Source of the DNA: Myotis daubentonii
Lineage: Eukaryota > Chordata > Mammalia > Chiroptera > Vespertilionidae
NCBI RefSeq assembly: GCF_963259705.1
Contig: NC_081846.1
Span: forward strand, 92,268,641-92,332,640
DNA: 64,000 bases
Direction: 5' to 3'
This document shows, in pieces, positions 23,046 through 33,233 of the stretch (the first letter of the stretch is position 1; the number at the start of each line of letters is the position of its first letter). The translations under genes and the position numbers were made by a program. The notes under the pieces were generated by a model that worked only from the letters and a program-made list of their open reading frames with translations, was not told the origin of the DNA and searched no databases.

Positions 23046-23657
23046 AACAACTGAATGAATTGGTAAGAACACAAAGCAGTCAGCACTTACGAAGAACAGT
23101 GTGTTGAATGGCTCTGGCCCTCTGACACAGGCTTGATGGCAAAGGAGCACCACAAAACTAACATGACTCAGAGCTGATTCTGAGTGTTCAAACTGGGCTG
23201 GCGGTAATGGTTCTAGAGCACGTTGCAAGCATTAATGGCTGCTTCTCCTTAAAAATCAGTTATAATCACAAATTCAAGGCTCGACAGTTCTCTACTGTTT
23301 TATTTTGTTGTTGATTTTTTGGGTTAATGAGTTTTGTGGCAAATTTTTCCTCACTAGAGAAGTAAAAGTCAATATTCTTAGTTACTTTAGAACTAAAGAG
23401 GTATGTGTGTGTATTGTTGGAATAGGAGTTGGGATGTTATTTTTTTTTAAAAATCTCCCTTTTCCAAGTGGCTTCTCAGATTCATGAATCAGAGTGCAAT
23501 CAACAGAGAGATAGACAAATTATGAGAGTAGGGATATAGATGGGTTAGTACCACTTCAACATGCTCAATTTGAAAATATTTTAGGACTTTGAAAATGCAA
23601 CTATGGGGACTAAAAACAATACCACATATGCTTTAGTGGTTTCTAAGTTCTTCTGGC
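23046..23657. other. Nothing recognised
   Basis: About 600 bp between LTR Z and LTR Y without an assignable repeat or frame. Confidence 0.3.
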
Positions 23658-24423
23658 TGGGCTAATCTATATATAAACGCCTAAGTGACCCTTACAACCG
23701 GATGACCAGCTGATAGCTATGACGTGCACTAACCACCAGGGGGCAGACGCTTAATGCAGGATCTGCTTCCTGGTGGTCAGTGCGCTCCCACAGCCACCCT
23801 CCCATGGGTGGCCAATCACCCGAGGTCCATCCCCTGCCTGACCGGCCTTAATTGGGACTGGGTGAGATGGTCCCCATTGGCCTGATTGTAGGCCAGGCTG
23901 AGAGAACCCACTCATGCACGAATTCATGCACTGGGCCTCTAGTTATTAAATTAAAAGAGGCAGATGAACAGGAGAAAGCCAAAGTTTAATACATGTGCAT
24001 AGGGCCCTCACATAGGCATGAACATTCCAAAGGCGGTGTGGCAACATGGGGTAATGAGACATTTTTTGACAAATGAGAAGGCAGGGGTGCTTCAGGGGTG
24101 AGGATGGGCTGTTTACAGGTGGCTGAGGAAGAGCAGAACACGTATGGCAGGGAAATCCTCGCCAGGTAACTCAGAAACAGTGGGACACAGGTGCTATCTG
24201 GGTGGCAGGCACCTGCCTGAAGCCCTCTATCTACCACACTTCATTCTATGAGGCCAAGGCAATGACCTTAGATCTCCTTCCTGAAGCAGTTTTCTGTCAG
24301 AATCTCCTAGGCAGGAAGGGGGGGGGGTCAAGTTTCTTTCTGACTTCTGCTTCTTAATACACAGCTTAAAATCAATACACCAAAAGGGCAGCTTCAGAGT
24401 GGCAGAATTTTAGTCCCTTCACA
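23658..24423 (-). mobile_element. LTR Y, copy 1
   Basis: Minus-strand LTR matching the plus-strand copy at 31705-32233: CTGAAGCTGC near the start, GGCTTCAGGCAGGTGCCT in the middle, and TTAAACTTTGGCTTTCTCCTG versus TTAAAACATTTGATTTTCCCCTG near the poly(A) signal. A HeliBat (23666-23942) sits in its 3' end. No target duplication was found. Confidence 0.65.
23666..23942 (+). mobile_element. Complete short HeliBat
   Basis: 277 bp, from TCTATATATAAACGCC to the terminal palindrome GCACGAATTCATGCA followed by CTGGGCCTCTAG. Host A precedes it (23665) and host T follows (23943), so the A/T target rule holds. It is inserted in LTR Y. Confidence 0.92.
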
Positions 24424-24424
24424 A

Positions 24425-25330
24425 CTGTGAGGTAGGCAGAATTTTAAGAATTACCATTCCCTGCCCCTGTCCTGTTATTCAACAAAAAAATCTAGGCATT
24501 GCTGTGAGGGAACTTCGAAGCTGTAATTAAGACTCAAATCAGTTATCTTAAAAATTTGTAGATTAGGCAGGTAAACCTGAGCTAGTCACCGTTAGCGTCA
24601 CTGAAGGCAGAACATACAAGGCTCAAAGGGGTGACGAATTATGGATTTATTAGGTCACCTGGAAAACCAGGTGGGCTGAGCCCCAAATGGCGCCAGCGCC
24701 TAGGGATGGGGAGTCAGAGGTTTTAAAGAACTCTCGGTGGCCTTTTTCTGAGCGGAGAATTCTCTGGGCAGGTCTGATCCTGGAAAGATCCAGAGGGGGA
24801 AGATGATGGTCATAGCAAGTGGAATGTGGTCTAAGTGAAAGGGAGCGTCCCTTGCGAAGTGGCCTAAAGGTCAGTTCCAGGTGAGGGGGTGTGGATTCAA
24901 TCATTTGATCAGACCTAACAGTTACATAAGCTGTTTAAAAGGCAGAAGGCAGCAGCAGAAGGTGAAGTCAGAGAAAATAGAATCACAAGAACTCAGTGTC
25001 ATTGCTTCTCTAAATGTGGAGGGGACGATGCAGGTGTCCTCCAGGAGCAGAGAGTGACCCTTCCAGCAAGAAAGTGAGGATCTCGGTCCTACAAACACAA
25101 CGCAATGAAGCTGTGAGCAGCCGACTGCCGCTGGGAAATGGACCCCCCAGCTCTCCAAAGAGTGCTCAGCCTGCGCACGCCTGGTTCCTGCTGTGTTTAA
25201 GCCGAACAGAGGCCAGTGGAGCCCACCTGGACTGACCCACAGAAGCACATCACAGAGGTCTTATTTAAGCTGCTAACGTTTTGGTAATTTGTTATACAGT
25301 AGTAATATATAAAAAAAACTAATACAATTT
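24425..25330 (+). repeat. MLT1-type LTR, interrupted
   Basis: Starts with GTGAGGTAGGCAGAATTTTAA and ends with TGGTAATTTGTTATACAGTA and GTAATATATAAAAAAAACTA, the usual eutherian MLT1 beginning and end. The internal phrase TAAAAGGCAGAAGGCAGCAG also fits. It is split by the LTR at 24577-24920. Confidence 0.65.
24577..24920 (-). mobile_element. Short solo LTR in MLT1
   Basis: A 344-bp insert with TG/CA ends: on minus it begins TGTTAGGTCTGATC and carries AATAAATCC near 24640. The MLT1 text resumes on both sides (GATTAGGCAGG to 24571; AAGCTGTTTAAAAGGC after). Target duplication is unclear. Confidence 0.55.
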
Positions 25331-25972
25331 TTTCTCATCTTCATGCATAATTCTAGATAATTTTATGTATTCAAGTAATTATTTTATGTGTCAGTAATAG
25401 AAGCTAAAATCATTGTTATATTTGAAAGATATACAGAAAATCTACTTTCATTTCTCTTAATTAATTGAACTCTAATAAGTTTCTGTGTAGTGTAAAAGGT
25501 GTAGTAACTTCATTATAATTAGCGGAACCTTTCTGAGCCACTCAGCTATTCTGAAAGGCCGCCTCCCCCACATTCTTACCAGACCCCCTGGCCTGCTCAT
25601 GTTTTTATTTTTAAGCATTCTTTTTTCAAGAGTGCTAGGAAGTTACATCTCTTAGACGCTGTCACCTTTACACAGTTCTGCCAGACCCACACTGCAGGGA
25701 ATTGGGTGCTTTATCCAGGGTGTTGCAATAGAAATAATTTTCCAGACAGTGTCCCCCAGATATGATGAGTGAACAGTTTAGAGGGCTTTGGTGTGGCTGG
25801 CATTGTAATTATGTGAAAACGTACATTCTGATGAATAGAATAGTTAACTCAAAGAATGGATTTAAAGGGAGAGGACTTGTTTCTTGTTATTAGCAAACCA
25901 AAAGGACAGTGTACATTAAAAAAAATAAAGTTTGCTACAGAATAAAGTTACATCATTTCATTTAGGGGCTTT
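25331..25972. other. Nothing recognised
   Basis: Unique-looking sequence ending at the 5' duplication of the THAP12 retrocopy. No gene was seen. Confidence 0.3.
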
Positions 25973-26600
25973 GAAAATTGCCATAAAAGGCGAAATATTT
26001 ATGAGATCTGCTGGCTTTGATGAGCCAGCTGGCCGGCCGGGCTCTCCTCCCAGCCCAGAAGGGCAGGAGGGCTTCCATGATGAGGCAGGAAGGGGAGCGC
26101 TGGGCAGGCTCGTGGGCAGGTGGGCGACAATGATAAACTTCTGCGAGGCCCCCCAACTGTACATGGTAGAGCACACAGTCGGATTTGGCCTTGTTCAGGT
26201 TCTTGAGGGATCCGGCCAGATGCCAGAAGTGGGTGGAAAATTGTAGGAGAGCAGACTTAGACGAGAAAACACCTGATCAATTAAATAAACATTGTTGATT
26301 ATGTGCCAAACACTTTGAGACCTCTATGATCTGTAGAATTATACATTTTGCAGAGGCACCAGAAAACTAAAAAATGATTGGGTTATTTATTTCTCAAAAT
26401 TATTTAAAGCAGATACTTGTAAAGTCATTGGGAGAGTCCTTATAGGACAGCTCTTCCAGATAATGCACTACTAACAATATTTGGTCTTACCAGTCATGTG
26501 AATGATCCACATAGTAGACACAGAAAACAAATAAAAAATTTTAGTGAAGATGAAATCAGGACACTGAACCAGAAAAAAATTGATGAAACTTCTGAACAGG

Positions 26601-27495
26601 TGCTGGGGTCCAACCCCAGCAGGTCCAGGGGTCCCCAAATGTGTGGACGGAGTTGGCGAAGAAGGAATGACACAGGGACAGCGTTCAGTTGATCAGCAGC
26701 CTAGCCAGGATCTCTAGCCAGGATCTTCAGCCAAGTTCTGTTCAGGATCTCCAGCAAAGTTCTGGTTAGGATCTCCAGCCAGGTTCTGTGTACATGTTCT
26801 CTTGCTAGGTTCTCCAGCCAGGTTCTTTCCAGGTTCTCCAGCCAGGTTCAGTCACCAGGTTCTACTCAGGTTCTCTTGCCAACTTCTGTAGTCAGGTTCA
26901 GTCCAGGATCTTTTGCCATGTTCTCTCACTAGGTTCTGTCTCTAGGTTCTGTGGCCAGTTTCTGTCCAGGATCTTTTGCCATGTTCTCTCGCTAGGTTCT
27001 GTATCTAGGTTCTGTCTCCAGTTTCTGTCCAGGATCTTTTGCCATGTTCTCTCCAGCGAAGTTCTTCTGTCTCTATGTTCTGTGTAGGTTCTGTGTGTAG
27101 GTTCTGTGTGTAGGTTCTGTGTCTCTTGGTTCTGTCTTCTAAGTTCTGTCTCTTGCTGTCTTGTTACATCTGTATTTATACCAGTTGATTCAACCCTATC
27201 AATCTCTATTACAAAGGTTAGGGCGTTTCTTATCTCCATTCCAGGGAGTAAAGATTATGTAGCTTAAGCATGATTGTTCGTAGTTAAAGTGATTAATTAC
27301 CGCCTGGCACTTAGTTGAGGGGTTTTATTCCCTCCCTAACTTCAGGGGAAAATCCCTATCTGGGGAAGCAACCTTTCTCAGAGAGGTGACCTTGGTTAAA
27401 ACACATAGTGCCAAGAAGGTGAGCAAACATATTAAGAACAGTATGCCATATATGCCAGGTCCCTTGAAACAGCAAGCATGGACCGGCTCCCGGCA
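26601..27495 (-). mobile_element. Solo LTR in the THAP12 retrocopy
   Basis: An 895-bp LTR; on minus it starts TGCCGGGAGCCGGTCCATGC and ends GGGGTTGGACCCCAGCA. It is flanked by a perfect 6-bp duplication, AACAGG at 26595-26600 and 27496-27501. A TATA-like GGTATAAATACAG lies at about 27173-27185 on minus, with the minisatellite immediately downstream. The 6-bp duplication and end sequences fit ERVK-type bat LTRs. No viral gene remains. Confidence 0.88.
26690..27165. repeat. Minisatellite of TTCTGT-rich units in LTR
   Basis: Degenerate units around CCAGGTTCTG. A 63-bp higher-order period is clear: CCAGGATCTTTTGCCATGTT starts at about 26903, 26966 and 29 bases into the next line (27029). It keeps a 113-codon minus-strand frame open (26898-27239) with repeated WQKILDRNW motifs; I regard this as a by-product of the repeat. 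Confidence 0.85.
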
Positions 27496-27934
27496 AACAG
27501 GAACAAAAACATAAGGAAATCAACAACAGCAATGTTCAGAACTCCAGTGCAGAAGAGGGTCAAGAACAGGATGAAGACATTTTACCTTGAACCCTTGAAG
27601 AGAAGGAAAACAAAGAATACTTAAAATCTTTATTTGAAATTTTGATTCTTTGGGAAAACAAAACATACCTCTGGATGGACATGAAGCTGATGAAATCCCA
27701 GAAGGTCTCTTTGCTCCTGATAACTTTCAGGCAGGCACCGTTGGAGTGCCGGATAAATTCTGAGGAAGAGGTTCTGAGAAAGCACTTTGAGACAACAGCC
27801 AACACACTGTTCTGTTCAAAAGCACAAGCAGAAGCAGTCACTGGAGATCTATGAGAGCTGCATTTGGGAAGGAATGCTCAGGGAGGTTGATTATCACTGA
27901 CGACATAGCGGGGGAAGAGCACCTGCCTGTGTCA

Positions 27935-28280
27935 GTGAGGTCCCCCTTCAAACCCTGCCAGGTGGGGGGCATGGCCTGAGGTCCCCCATCAAGCTCCGCC
28001 AGGCAGGGGACGCAGCCTGAAGTCCCCCCGTCAAGCTCTGCTGGGTGGGGGGTATGGCCTGAGGCCCCCTCTCAAGCTCCACTGGGGGAGGCACAGCCTC
28101 AGGTCTCCTGCCCCCGCACAGTGCCACGCAGCCTCAGGTCCCTGCTGATTGCTCATTAAGGCTCGTTATGGGAACTTGGCCTCCAGTGTGGGTGCAGCCA
28201 CCTTGTGTTAAGGAATCCCTGCCTCCACTGCGGGCACAGCATGATGGTCAATTTGCATGTTCACACTTTATTAGATAAGA
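27935..28280 (-). mobile_element. 3'-truncated HeliBat in retrocopy
   Basis: The 5' terminus on minus is TCTTATCTAATAAAGTGTGA, ending at 28280, with the conserved CAAATTGACCATCATGCTGT following. The interior has about four degenerate units of about 60 bp around CCCCCATCAAGCTCCGCCAGG. No CTAG end is present at the low side, where THAP12 codons stop abruptly near 27934. Confidence 0.75.
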
Positions 28281-29171
28281 TATTTTTAAAAATCTAAGAA
28301 ATTTGAAAACATAGAAAAGCTATTAGGTATATGTGGGCCGTTTAGTCACTCGCTATCTTGAGTACATTAGCCATTGGTTATACATGTTTAAATGGCCCCT
28401 GTGTGAACTCTCCTGCTTGGAGGACTAACCGTTGTTCCAGAGGGTGGCGTTGGATGTGCCACATTGCCCTTCTGCGTGGTCTCTGCTAAAATCATTATAG
28501 ATATAGCATTTATTATCAACAACTGTGGATCCAGTTGTTGGGTATTGAGTTATCAGTTTTTCAAAGAAATAAATTTTGAGAAGGTGTGGGAGGAATATGT
28601 TTAATAAAACTTTACAACGAAGCTCATGACTAACCTTTGAATAGCAGGAGTTTTAAGTATGCTATTAAAAATCTGTAATGGACAGTTAAATTACCAGATA
28701 GTGAAAGAAACATGAGCTTGCCAAACAAGGATTTCAGTGTAGATTTTGTCTTTATTCAATGATCTTAAAGAAGTTACTGTTAAACATTGAAGGAAGAACC
28801 TACCGTTGTTCCACCCACATCTGGGTGTTGCTGTTGACATTCCTTTGTTGAGCCTATATCTTTATAAGCTTTTTAGCAAGTATATGTTGAACATTTCTGT
28901 TTCATGGTCAAGACAGAATCAGAGGCCATGGATACTGACAACAGATTGGTCTGTTTTATTCTGTCTTTTTCCATGATTATATCTACTGCCTCATCTTGAT
29001 TTATAAGCAAAACCTAGACAACCTACAAAAATCTGTTTTGTGGTTTATCTAGGAAAAATACAGAAAATATTGCTATCATTAGTAAGCTTTACAAGAAAGT
29101 CAATTTTGTACAGTTTATTTTGATGTAAATAAAATGTGAATTTCTTAAAAAAAAAAAAAAGAAAATTGCCA

Positions 29172-30279
29172 GAAAAAATCACTGTGGCTTTATATAAAAC
29201 ACATGTCATATCAGAACTATAGACCCTTTCCCAGAAAATACTGATGATGTGGGCTCTTGGTTGGCAACCTCAGTTCTTGAGTTGGGCTAAGGAAGAATTC
29301 AGAGCCAAGAACTCTAGTTCAAGATAAAGTTCATTAGGGAGTGAGATGCAAGTACACTAAAGAAAGAAGAGACTGCACTGCTGAAATGGCTGCCTTGGCC
29401 TTGTGAGAGGAAAGTCACAGAGGCAGCGAAGGCAGCCCAGATGGCTGTGTGCACTCAGAGAACAAGTATGCATGCACACCAAGGGTCCTTAGAGCTTAGG
29501 AGAAAGGAAGCAAAGCATAGGCACCTAAGGAAAGAAGGGGAAAGGCCTGGGCATGAGAGAGCGAGCATGCAATGTGTCCTTTGCCTTAAAGGGTTTTATC
29601 TGTTTTCTGAAAGCAGGATTTTAAGGGAGGTCTCAGGAGAGGATCTCAATAGAACATTCTTCAGCTTTCCAGGTGTGTCCTTTCTGCGCCCTGGTCTCCA
29701 CGGGTTGGTAAGTGCTAGTTCCCATGCCGCAGGGAAGCTTCATCTGGTTTTGCTGCTTTTCTGTTCCTGGAGCTGAAACACAACTGAGGCCTAGATGTTA
29801 TCTCTAGTCTGACCAAAACTCTGTCTCTGTGGTCAGTGGACCCTAGGTTTGGTTCCTAAGATTCCTTGGTATGATCAGAACCTCATTGTCCTGAGGGCTT
29901 AATGATTAAGGGGGTGATTGTGCAAGGGAGAAGTAGGCAGATGAGTCAGGGTGCAGTTTCAATCAGCTATCTGTCTCAGTTCCCCTGTGCTACTTGCCCA
30001 AAATTTTCTTGTCTAACTATTCTGCTTCACTGCTACTCCAAATACCCCCTGTTTTGGGCCATAATTCAGTTTCCTTCCCTGGACCAGAACCCCTTTAGGT
30101 AGTATTTCTAAAAGATGCAAAGCAGAAGATACTTAATCAAATGAAAGTCTAAAATCCTAAATTCCTATGCATTGTCTTAATCTGGTAGGCATGGCTGAGC
30201 CATAAACCAAACTCAGTCTTTTTAACTTCTCTCTATGAAAGCCTAGAGCTGATACCATTGTAATAATCTGGTTATTAAT
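29172..30279. other. LTR-like but unassigned
   Basis: The stretch 29240-29350 reads on minus as CTTTATCTTGAACTAGAGTT and CTTCCTTAGCCCAACTCAAG, wording seen in retroviral LTRs, but no ends or duplication were found. The 111-codon frame at 29441-29776 shows no domain I know. Confidence 0.25.
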
Positions 30280-31040
30280 TAACAGGAAAGAAATAAAGGA
30301 AGACCAGGTAATAGGCATGCCATTTTTACAGCTGTGCCAGGAAGCTGCAGTTTAACACCCTGCAGGTCTGTTCCCTGAAGATCACTGGGGGAAGGGACTA
30401 GACCAGTGGTTGGCAAACTATGGCTTGTGAGACACATGCGGCTCTTTGGCCCCTTGACTGTGGCTCTTCCACAAAATACCACATGCAGGCACGCATGTAC
30501 AGTGCGATTGAAACTTCATGGCCCATGCGCAGAAGTCAGTATTTTGTGGAAGAGCCACACTCAAGGGGCCAAAGAGCCGCATGTGGCTCACGAGCCACAG
30601 TTTGCCTGCCACTGGACTAGACAATAGACACGTGCCTGGCAAGGTCTGGGTGACATGGGAAGGTGCTTGTCAGTCATACCCGGGACCAGGGCATTGGCTA
30701 GAGTGGGCCTGTAGGCATGGCCACTGCAAGGGTAGAAAAATTTGATATTTAGACTCCTGAACAAAGGGAATTCCCTTTCTGAGGCCTCTTGCACTTCTGG
30801 CTCTTCTATTGCAGAGGGCATGCCCCCTGCACTCGGCCATGTGGCCCACAGCCATGTGGACCCCACACAGTGGACTGATGGACACAACCAGCCTGCTGTT
30901 ACAGGGGACCCAGCTGCACCAGGAACGGAAACTCCAACACTGGCTTCTAGCTCTGCCGCACCCCGAGCTGCACCTTTTCCAGGAAAATGAGACTTTGGAA
31001 ACCAACGGGTGTAACTTCATGTGAATAAAAGCACTCACCC
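30280..31040 (+). mobile_element. LTR Z, copy 2 (approximate limits)
   Basis: Plus-strand counterpart of 22340-23045. It carries GTGAATAAAAGCACTCACCC (about 31020-31039) as a poly(A)-signal region. A hAT MITE sits within it at 30404-30614. The text around the MITE aligns with uninterrupted sequence in copy 1. Confidence 0.5.
30404..30614. mobile_element. hAT MITE, near-palindromic
   Basis: 211 bp, CAGTGGTTGGCAAACTATGG to CAGTTTGCCTGCCACTG. It has a perfect 8-bp duplication, GACTAGAC at 30396-30403 and 30615-30622. Long inverted arms (GTGGCTCTTCCACAAAATAC against its complement) would allow a hairpin. No transposase. Confidence 0.93.
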
Positions 31041-31704
31041 TTCTGTGCAAGTCAGAATATTCTTTTTCTCCAGATATCGCAGAAACCAGCCCCCCAGCTC
31101 CGGATGGGGAAAAGGATACCCCACTCCTAAGAGCAAAGGAGGAATCCCACCTGTGCAATTCGCCAATAGGAGCTCAGTAAATACGCCCTTTTACCCTTGT
31201 TTACCTGGCACACCGAGGGTCCTCTCATTTCCCCTAACCCAGTGGTCAGCAAACTGTGGCTCTTGAGCCACATGCGGCTCTTTGGCCCCTTCAGTGTGGC
31301 TCTTCCACAAAATACCATGTGCGGGTGTGTATGTACAGTGCAATTGAAACTTTGTGGCCCATGCGCAGAAGTCGGTATTTTGTGGAAGAGCCACACTCAA
31401 GGAACCAAAGAGCCGCATGTGGCTCAAGAACCACAGTTTGCTGACCACTGCCCTAACCCAAAGTTCTCCAGAAACACATGGCATGCTCAGCCCAACTCCA
31501 TCCAGAGGAGAAGAAAAAAGGTGAGACCATGTCTTCCTTGTCACTATCAAAATTGCCCCCAAGTACTGCCAACTTCACATCTGCTAAACTTATTAATTAT
31601 TCTTGTCTTCAGGGAAAGATTTTATAAGATACTTGGCACAGAATAGGAATGTAATACAATTTTGCTGGATTAATGTATTTCTCTTCCTCTTATTAACCTT
31701 TTCA
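31041..31704. other. Unassigned around a MITE
   Basis: The flanks of the MITE at 31240-31450 look unique. A short segment after 31459 (GTTCTCCAGAAACACATGGC) carries no feature I can name. Confidence 0.25.
31240..31450. mobile_element. hAT MITE, near-palindromic
   Basis: Also 211 bp and the same family, CAGTGGTCAGCAAACTGTGG to CAGTTTGCTGACCACTG, with a perfect 8-bp duplication CCCTAACC at 31232-31239 and 31451-31458. Confidence 0.93.
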
Positions 31705-32233
31705 TGTCGAAGGACAAAAATTCTGTCACCCTGAAGCTGCGTTTTGGGATACTGACTTTAGTTGTTTATTCAGAAACAAGACTCAGAAAGAACCTTTGAC
31801 GCTCCCCTCCTTCCCTGCCCAAGAGATTCCGACAGAGACAGCTGCGTCAGGTCAGGAGGGAAATCTTAGAATGAGGCTGTTCCCTAATTTGAATTAAGTG
31901 TGGTAAACAGAAGGGCTTCAGGCAGGTGCCTCTTAGCTCCACACCCGCTGTGCCCCATTGTTCCTGAGCTGCGTAGCAAGAGTTTTCCTGACTTCTGTTT
32001 TCCTGTCTATTCTTCCACAACTACCTGTAAATCACTCATTCTCACGCCTGAAAACTTGACCCCACTCTCCTCTCTTTCTCCTTTGTTCCTAATGTCTTAC
32101 TGGTATATGTTTCCTCATTCTCTTTGGAATTGTTATGGATTCATTATGGCCATGTGAATTCCCCAATGCACATGAATTAAAACATTTGATTTTCCCCTGT
32201 TAATCGGTCTCTGAAGAAGTGGTTATTGACTCA
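31705..32233 (+). mobile_element. LTR Y, copy 2
   Basis: Plus-strand LTR starting TGTCGAAGGACAAAAATTCT and ending GTTATTGACTCA, with ATTAAAACATTTGATTTTCC as the likely poly(A) region (about 32176). It aligns with copy 1 over most of its length. The flanks show no clear duplication, and similarity continues a few bases past the end (GCCAGAAGAAC). Confidence 0.6.
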
Positions 32234-32601
32234 GCCAGAAGAACCTAGAAGATGGGAGGGAAAGTATTAATTTTTGTTTTAGCCCACACACCTCCTCACT
32301 GCCGCCGGGATGATAACGCAGCAGCATTCTGCTGGCATCGGTAAGCTTTACAAAGGGAAAGGGAGCTCTGGGGAAGATGCTACACTGTTGTCCTAGTAAG
32401 TGCACGTGTTCAGAAGTGATATTCATCAATTTTGATCACAAATAATTGGCCACAACTGATCTTAGAGACACACAAATACAAGAAGTTTAGTTAGTATCAA
32501 GTGCTGGATATATTTGATTAACATCTTGAGTTTTATATCCTTTAATAAGAACAAGATTATCAGGCATAACTAGTTTGATGTAAGTACAGTTTAGATAAAT
32601 A
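32234..32601. other. Nothing recognised
   Basis: About 370 bp between the LTRs Y and X, with no assignable repeat, frame or RNA. Confidence 0.3.
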
Positions 32602-33233
32602 TGTGGACGAAAGGGGCCACATGCTGACCTGACAAGTTCAGGGGAGGCCTGCATGGCAGTCTTGCAAACTCAGAGACCTAAAGTAACCACAAAGGATGGT
32701 CTGAAATTAAACTTTAACTAAAAGCAATTATGGTGGGCAGTTATGTCCTAGGCCAGTATCTTCACTGACAAGGTCAACTTTGATCCTTACTGAGCCCATT
32801 TTGCCTTTTTGCCTCTAAGATAACATAACCTTGAAATGTCTGGGTAACTTGTAACTTCCTTTTTTCTGGAGCCCCGGGGGGCACAACCAAATGTGCTGGG
32901 TGCCAGGACAGAGACCACAAATTCCTTCATTATCATGTTAATTGATCCTGCACCCACCTAAGTATGTGTCCATCATTTTACTTTTTATCCAATCCCAGGG
33001 GTTTCCCTGCTTTGCTTTATCCCTCCTCCTTAATCTATCACCAATGAATTTCATGTAACCCACCTACGTCCCTCCTTTGATTGCAATGTATAAATACAGA
33101 TGTAACCCCGCCATTCTCCAGAACACTACCTCAATTCGTTGAAGTTCTGCTTCCTGGCATATGTCCACAGTTTGGCTCAAATAAACTCACAAAAAATTCT
33201 TTACAGGTTTCAATGGTTTTTTTTACGTTAACA
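32602..33233 (+). mobile_element. LTR X, copy 2
   Basis: 632 bp from TGTGGACGAAAGGGGCCACA to TTTACGTTAACA. A TATA-like TGTATAAATACAG lies at about 33088-33100 and AATAAACTC at 33180-33188, in the right order for a working LTR architecture. The 4-bp flanks AATA and AGTA agree at three bases. It supplies the empty site for the HeliBat pair in copy 1. Confidence 0.68.

Larger units (their letters stand above)
25984..29160 (+). pseudogene. THAP12: THAP12 processed pseudogene (retrocopy)
   Basis: Intronless copy of the mRNA of THAP12 (PRKRIR), a nuclear zinc-finger protein with an N-terminal THAP domain. The ATG is at about 26131, then NFCEAP, STQSDLA-like, RCQKWVENCRRAD and TPDQLNKH segments of the THAP domain, and SRHRKQIK, SEDEIRTL and KKIDETSEQ before 26600. 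Later come EEKENKEYLKSLFEILIL (27594-27647) and the IITDD/AGEEHLP segment (about 27889-27925). An 11-bp duplication GAAAATTGCCA flanks it (25973-25983, 29161-29171); AATAAA is at about 29129 and an A14 tail ends at 29160. It is dead: TGA at 26296-26298, a 97-bp insertion (26338-26434), TGA at 27588-27590, and a one-base loss near 27650. Codons after about residue 260 are absent; 28281-29146 is probably the 3' UTR. The identification rests on protein matches from memory, which agree over many separate segments. Confidence 0.88.

Noticed and set aside
26898..27239. 113-codon minus frame with WQKILDRNW repeats
   Set aside because: By-product of the LTR minisatellite; the 63-bp period keeps the frame open.
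30280..31560. Frames of 80-162 codons on both strands
   Set aside because: They arise from the palindromic hAT MITEs and LTR sequence, and the same peptides recur from both MITEs.
20030..33233. A single complete provirus bounded by the two copies of LTR X
   Set aside because: The copies are in opposite orientation and enclose a retrocopy and unrelated LTRs. Proviral LTRs must be direct repeats.
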